A stretch of 40,710 nt of DNA. Source: Clostridia bacterium (GTDB taxonomy: Bacteria; Bacillota_A; Clostridia; Christensenellales; Aristaeellaceae). The translations under genes and the position numbers were made by a program. Shown here one piece after another: positions 37,739 to 40,710 of the stretch. The notes under the pieces were generated by a model. It had not been told where the DNA came from, made no database searches, and saw only the letters and a list, made by a program, of their open reading frames with translations. Numbering within the stretch: the first letter of the stretch is position 1; each line of letters begins with the position of its first letter. The stretch spans positions 1-40,710 of the forward strand of contig JAFWYA010000078.1 in NCBI GenBank assembly GCA_017517815.1, given 5' to 3'.

Positions 37739-40435
37739 ATGACAGAAATGCGCAGACCCACCGTTTTGCTGGTGGACGGTTACAGTCTGATCTTTCGCGG
37801 CTTTCATGCCCTGCCGCTGCTGACCACTGCCGAAGGGCATTACACCAACGCCGTGCACGGCTTTTTCAGCATGCTTTTCAAAGCGCTGGGCGAATACCGT
37901 CCGGAGGCTCTGTGCGTGATGCTTGACGTACACGCGCCCACCTTCCGCCACACCCTGTACGAGGCCTACAAAGGCACCCGCAAGCCCATGCCCGAGGAGC
38001 TGCGCCCGCAGCTGCCCATCGTGCGCGAGCTGCTTGCCGCCATGGACATCCACATGTGCGAAATGGAGGGCTACGAGGCCGATGACCTGCTGGGCACAGC
38101 CTCCCGTCTGGCCAACGAGCGCGGCTGGGATGCGCTCATCCTCACCGGCGACCGCGACAGCCTGCAGCTGGCCGGCGGCGGCACACGCATCATCCTCACC
38201 CGCAAGGGCATCACCGAAAGCCTGCTGTTGGACGAGCAGGGCGTTTTGGACGAATACGGCTTCACCCCTGCGCAGGTGCCCGACATGAAGGGCCTGATGG
38301 GCGACTCGTCCGACAACATTCCCGGCATTGCCGGTGTTGGCGAAAAGACGGCGCTGAAGCTCATCACCCAGTACGGCACGCTGGACGAGGTGCTCGCCCA
38401 CGCCGACGAGGTCAAGGGCAAGCTGGGCGAAAAGCTGCGTGCAGGAAAGGAAGTGGCTCTTTTGAGCCGCGACCTTGGCACCATTCGCCGCACCGCGCCG
38501 CTGGAGGTGGATTTTACCGCCTGCCCGTGGCAGCAGCTGGACAAAGCCGCCGACCTGCTTGAGAAATACGAATTAAAGGCCCTGATCCGCAGCATCCGCG
38601 CTTTGCTTGGACAGGGCGATGCCCCTGCCGAGCCTGTACAGAAGCGCTCCACCGGCGCAGCCCGCCGCGCTGCCGGCAAGAGCAGCGCCGAACCCACCGC
38701 CGCCGTAATGGCTGTGGAAAGTGCAAAAGAGCTGCCCAAGCCCGTGCCTGTCGCATCTGAAAAGACCTTTTCGGACGAAATGTCCCTGCGCGCCGCTGCG
38801 GCGGAGCTGGCGGCTTCCGCGCCCGAGTGGGTCACGCTGCATCAGTCTGAGGAAGAGATCACCCTGCTGACCCCCGCGATGGAGCTGTGGCACATGCCCA
38901 TTCTGCGCGACCTGATGGGCCTTGGCCTGTACGACGACCAGATCCTTACCGCGCTTTCGCCCGTTTTATCCGCCGTGCCGTTCATCGTGCACGGTGCCAA
39001 GGCGTTCATGCACCTGCTCAGCCGGTTCTGTCTGCCCATCCCTGTCATTCATCGCGACACCATGATCGCCGCGTACCTTTTGCACACCGCGCAGAAGGGT
39101 TACGACCTTGCGACGACCCTTGCCACCGAAGGCATGAAGGCCGATGCGCCCACCGCGTGGGACGTGTGCATGCTGTGCATGCGGCAGGACGTGCGCATTG
39201 AAAAGCGCAATCTTGGCGAGCTGCTCAACGGCATGGAGCAGCCCCTCACCCGCGTGCTGTTCGACATGGAGCGCGAAGGGTTTGAGGTGGACAAAGCCGT
39301 GCTGGACGAGCTGGGCGAATGGTTCAGCCGCGAGGTATCCGACTGCCGCGAGGCCGTTTACACCCTGACCGGCGTACGCGATTTCAACCTGAATTCCCCC
39401 CGTCAGCTGGGCGAGGTGCTCTTTGACAAGCTGGGTCTGCCCACGCCTGCCAAGAAGGGCGCGACCGGCTATTCCACCTCCGCCGAGGTGCTGGAGGGGC
39501 TCATTCCCTATCATCCGGCCATCGAGCCGCTTCTGCGCTACCGCAAGATGGCCAAGCTGCAGTCCACCTACATCGACGGATTGCAGAAGCTGCGCGCCGC
39601 CGACGGCCGCGTGCGCACCACCTTTGACCAGACCGCCACCGTCACCGGCCGCATTTCCTCTCTGGAGCCCAACCTGCAGAATATTCCCATCCGCACCGAG
39701 GAAGGCCGCGAGATCCGCCGTGCCTTTGTTGCCGGCGAGGGCAACATCCTGCTCGACGCCGACTACAGCCAGATCGAGCTGCGCGTGCTTGCGCACATGA
39801 GCGGCGACGAGGCCATGTGCGACGCCTTCATCCGCGGGCAGGACATCCACACCCGCACCGCCGCCGAGATCCACGGCGTGTCGATGGACGAGGTCACCCC
39901 CGACATGCGCCGCTCCGCCAAGGCGGTCAACTTCGGCATCGTCTACGGCATCAGCGGCTTTGGCCTTGCGCGCAACGCGCACATCAGCCGCAAGGAAGCC
40001 GACTATTTCATTCAGATGTACTTCGAGCGCTACCCCGGCGTACGCGCCTTCATGGACGACTGCGTCGTCAAAGGCCGCATGACCGGCTACGCTGAAACCC
40101 TCTTCGGCCGCCGCCGCGAGCTGTTTGAGCTGTCCTCCTCCAACCGCAACGTGCGCTCCTTCGGCGAGCGCGCCGCCATAAACACTCCCGTGCAGGGCAC
40201 CGCCGCCGACATCATCAAGCTGGCCATGGTGCGCGTCAGCCAGCAGCTGCGCGAAGGCGGCTACAAGGCCCGCCTCATCCTGCAGGTGCACGACGAGCTG
40301 GTCGTCGAATGCCCCCTCGCCGAGGCCGACGCCGTCTCCGCCCTCCTGCAGCACACCATGGAAAGCGTCGTCCAGCTCAAAGTGCCCCTCGTCGCCGAAG
40401 TCTCCCGCGGCAAAGACTGGGAGCAGGCGCATTAA
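37739..40435 (+). CDS. polA: DNA polymerase I
   Basis: An 898-residue repair and Okazaki-fragment-processing polymerase. Residues 1-290 are the 5'-3' exonuclease (LLVDGYSLIFRGFHALP, CEMEGYEADDLLGT, GLMGDSSDNIPGIAGVGEKT). Residues about 290-490 correspond to the 3'-5' exonuclease, but the acidic residues of the first Exo motif (DTET in E. coli) are not present, so proofreading is probably lost, as in Bacillus. The polymerase domain has motif A ADYSQIELR with Asp675, motif B with Lys728 in RRSAKAVNFGIVYGISGFGL, and motif C QVHDELVVE with Asp852. The start follows GGAGG by 6 bases. It is a single-gene unit between two hairpin arrays. Confidence 0.97.
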   Translation: MTEMRRPTVLLVDGYSLIFRGFHALPLLTTAEGHYTNAVHGFFSMLFKALGEYRPEALCVMLDVHAPTFRHTLYEAYKGTRKPMPEELRPQLPIVRELLAAMDIHMCEMEGYEADDLLGTASRLANERGWDALILTGDRDSLQLAGGGTRIILTRKGITESLLLDEQGVLDEYGFTPAQVPDMKGLMGDSSDNIPGIAGVGEKTALKLITQYGTLDEVLAHADEVKGKLGEKLRAGKEVALLSRDLGTIRRTAPLEVDFTACPWQQLDKAADLLEKYELKALIRSIRALLGQGDAPAEPVQKRSTGAARRAAGKSSAEPTAAVMAVESAKELPKPVPVASEKTFSDEMSLRAAAAELAASAPEWVTLHQSEEEITLLTPAMELWHMPILRDLMGLGLYDDQILTALSPVLSAVPFIVHGAKAFMHLLSRFCLPIPVIHRDTMIAAYLLHTAQKGYDLATTLATEGMKADAPTAWDVCMLCMRQDVRIEKRNLGELLNGMEQPLTRVLFDMEREGFEVDKAVLDELGEWFSREVSDCREAVYTLTGVRDFNLNSPRQLGEVLFDKLGLPTPAKKGATGYSTSAEVLEGLIPYHPAIEPLLRYRKMAKLQSTYIDGLQKLRAADGRVRTTFDQTATVTGRISSLEPNLQNIPIRTEEGREIRRAFVAGEGNILLDADYSQIELRVLAHMSGDEAMCDAFIRGQDIHTRTAAEIHGVSMDEVTPDMRRSAKAVNFGIVYGISGFGLARNAHISRKEADYFIQMYFERYPGVRAFMDDCVVKGRMTGYAETLFGRRRELFELSSSNRNVRSFGERAAINTPVQGTAADIIKLAMVRVSQQLREGGYKARLILQVHDELVVECPLAEADAVSALLQHTMESVVQLKVPLVAEVSRGKDWEQAH

Positions 40436-40448
40436 CCAGGGGCTGAGC

Positions 40449-40710
40449 CGAGGGGCTTCGCCCCCTCGACCCCCAGCAGGGGCAGTGCCCCTGCACCCCG
40501 GACTGATGCCTGTTTCACAGGCATCAGGGGGTGGATTTATATGTTTGGGGCTGCAGCTAAGACCGCCGGTCGGCGACAGGCCTCCCGGCTCGCTTGGGTG
40601 GTAACAAGACCACCAAGCAACATGTCCTGCCCGCCGCAAAGGTAAGTACCCCTCACTGGGGTCCGGGGCTCTGCCCCGGCGAAGGAGGGGGTGTGGGAGT
40701 CCAGAGGGTA
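40449..40710. repeat. Composite intergenic hairpin repeat, copy 2 (runs off window)
   Basis: Starts 13 bases after the polA stop. Stems lie at 40449-40468 (CTTCG loop, one bulged C), 40476-40494 and 40503-40527, followed by the 59-base core at 40543-40601, a bulged stem using 40592-40619, the shared CCCGCCGCAAAG (40630-40641; copy 1 at 23197-23208), a stem at 40664-40678 and GTCCAGAGGG at 40699-40708. The first two stems are in the opposite order to copy 1. The expected large hairpin would lie beyond the window. Confidence 0.88.
40543..40601. repeat. 59-base conserved repeat core, copy 2
   Basis: Matches 23109-23167 at 58 of 59 positions. Its final bases pair with CCACCAAGC just downstream (to 40619), a larger version of the CTTGG/CCAAG pairing in copy 1. 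Confidence 0.9.

Noticed and set aside
38966..40639. 557-codon minus-strand frame opposite polA
   Set aside because: Starts inside the intergenic repeat and mirrors the polymerase domain.

Overview
The window looks like chromosome of a GC-rich anaerobic Bacillota of class Clostridia, plausibly a gut Oscillospirales or Christensenellales member (order-level placement is inference). The grounds are strong AGGAGG ribosome-binding sites and TTGACA/TATAAT promoters, a polymerase I without proofreading residues, a Re-citrate-synthase-like enzyme typical of anaerobes, and clostridial mobile-element genes (a TnpV homologue, a large serine recombinase, a DUF6076-like protein). Genes are tightly packed, often overlap by 1 to 50 bases, and are separated by clear hairpin terminators.

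Layout. 1-~3110: right-hand end of an integrative element: a serine recombinase cut by the window edge, a divergent pair (acidic sigma-region-4-like protein and a zinc-ribbon protein), a small membrane protein and TnpV. 3152-8009: a PIG3-type quinone oxidoreductase divergent from a gntR-pepF-cca operon. 8032-12399: a HAD phosphatase divergent from a GH78 alpha-L-rhamnosidase followed by a YeiH-type membrane protein. 12446-13663: orphan trpB. 13820-23013: a nine-gene run on the plus strand with a strong promoter at 13756. It starts with a dTDP-3-aminosugar module (DegT aminotransferase, FemAB/GNAT acyltransferase, FdtA-like ketoisomerase), continues with a Gtr-type surface-glycosylation set (GT2 with membrane anchor, polytopic GT-C-like protein, GtrA flippase), and runs by a 1-base overlap into GH43, GalM and DUF2804 genes before a terminator at 23069.

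23014-23541 is a 528-base hairpin-rich intergenic region. Part of it recurs at 40449-40710 with a 59-base core differing at one position, and four flanking stems differ between the copies by compensatory base changes. A related but simpler hairpin cluster follows the ABC ATPase gene at 37501.

23542-30469 (minus strand): a HAD-IB/coaE/lytic transglycosylase/peptide-binding protein/CHAP amidase operon that reads like a wall-turnover module, preceded by a tlpA-ccdA thiol-redox pair. 30766-34897: aspartate-type aminotransferase, Re-citrate-synthase-like DRE-TIM enzyme and threonine aldolase, then rpiB with its own promoter. 34947-37504: a three-gene COG4586-type ABC exporter. 37739-40435: polA.

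The best candidates for something undescribed are the covarying intergenic repeat (23017-23326 and 40449-40710) and the combined aminosugar-Gtr-glycosidase operon. No CRISPR array, rRNA or tRNA gene was seen. Statements about homology rest on motif recognition by eye, with no database search.
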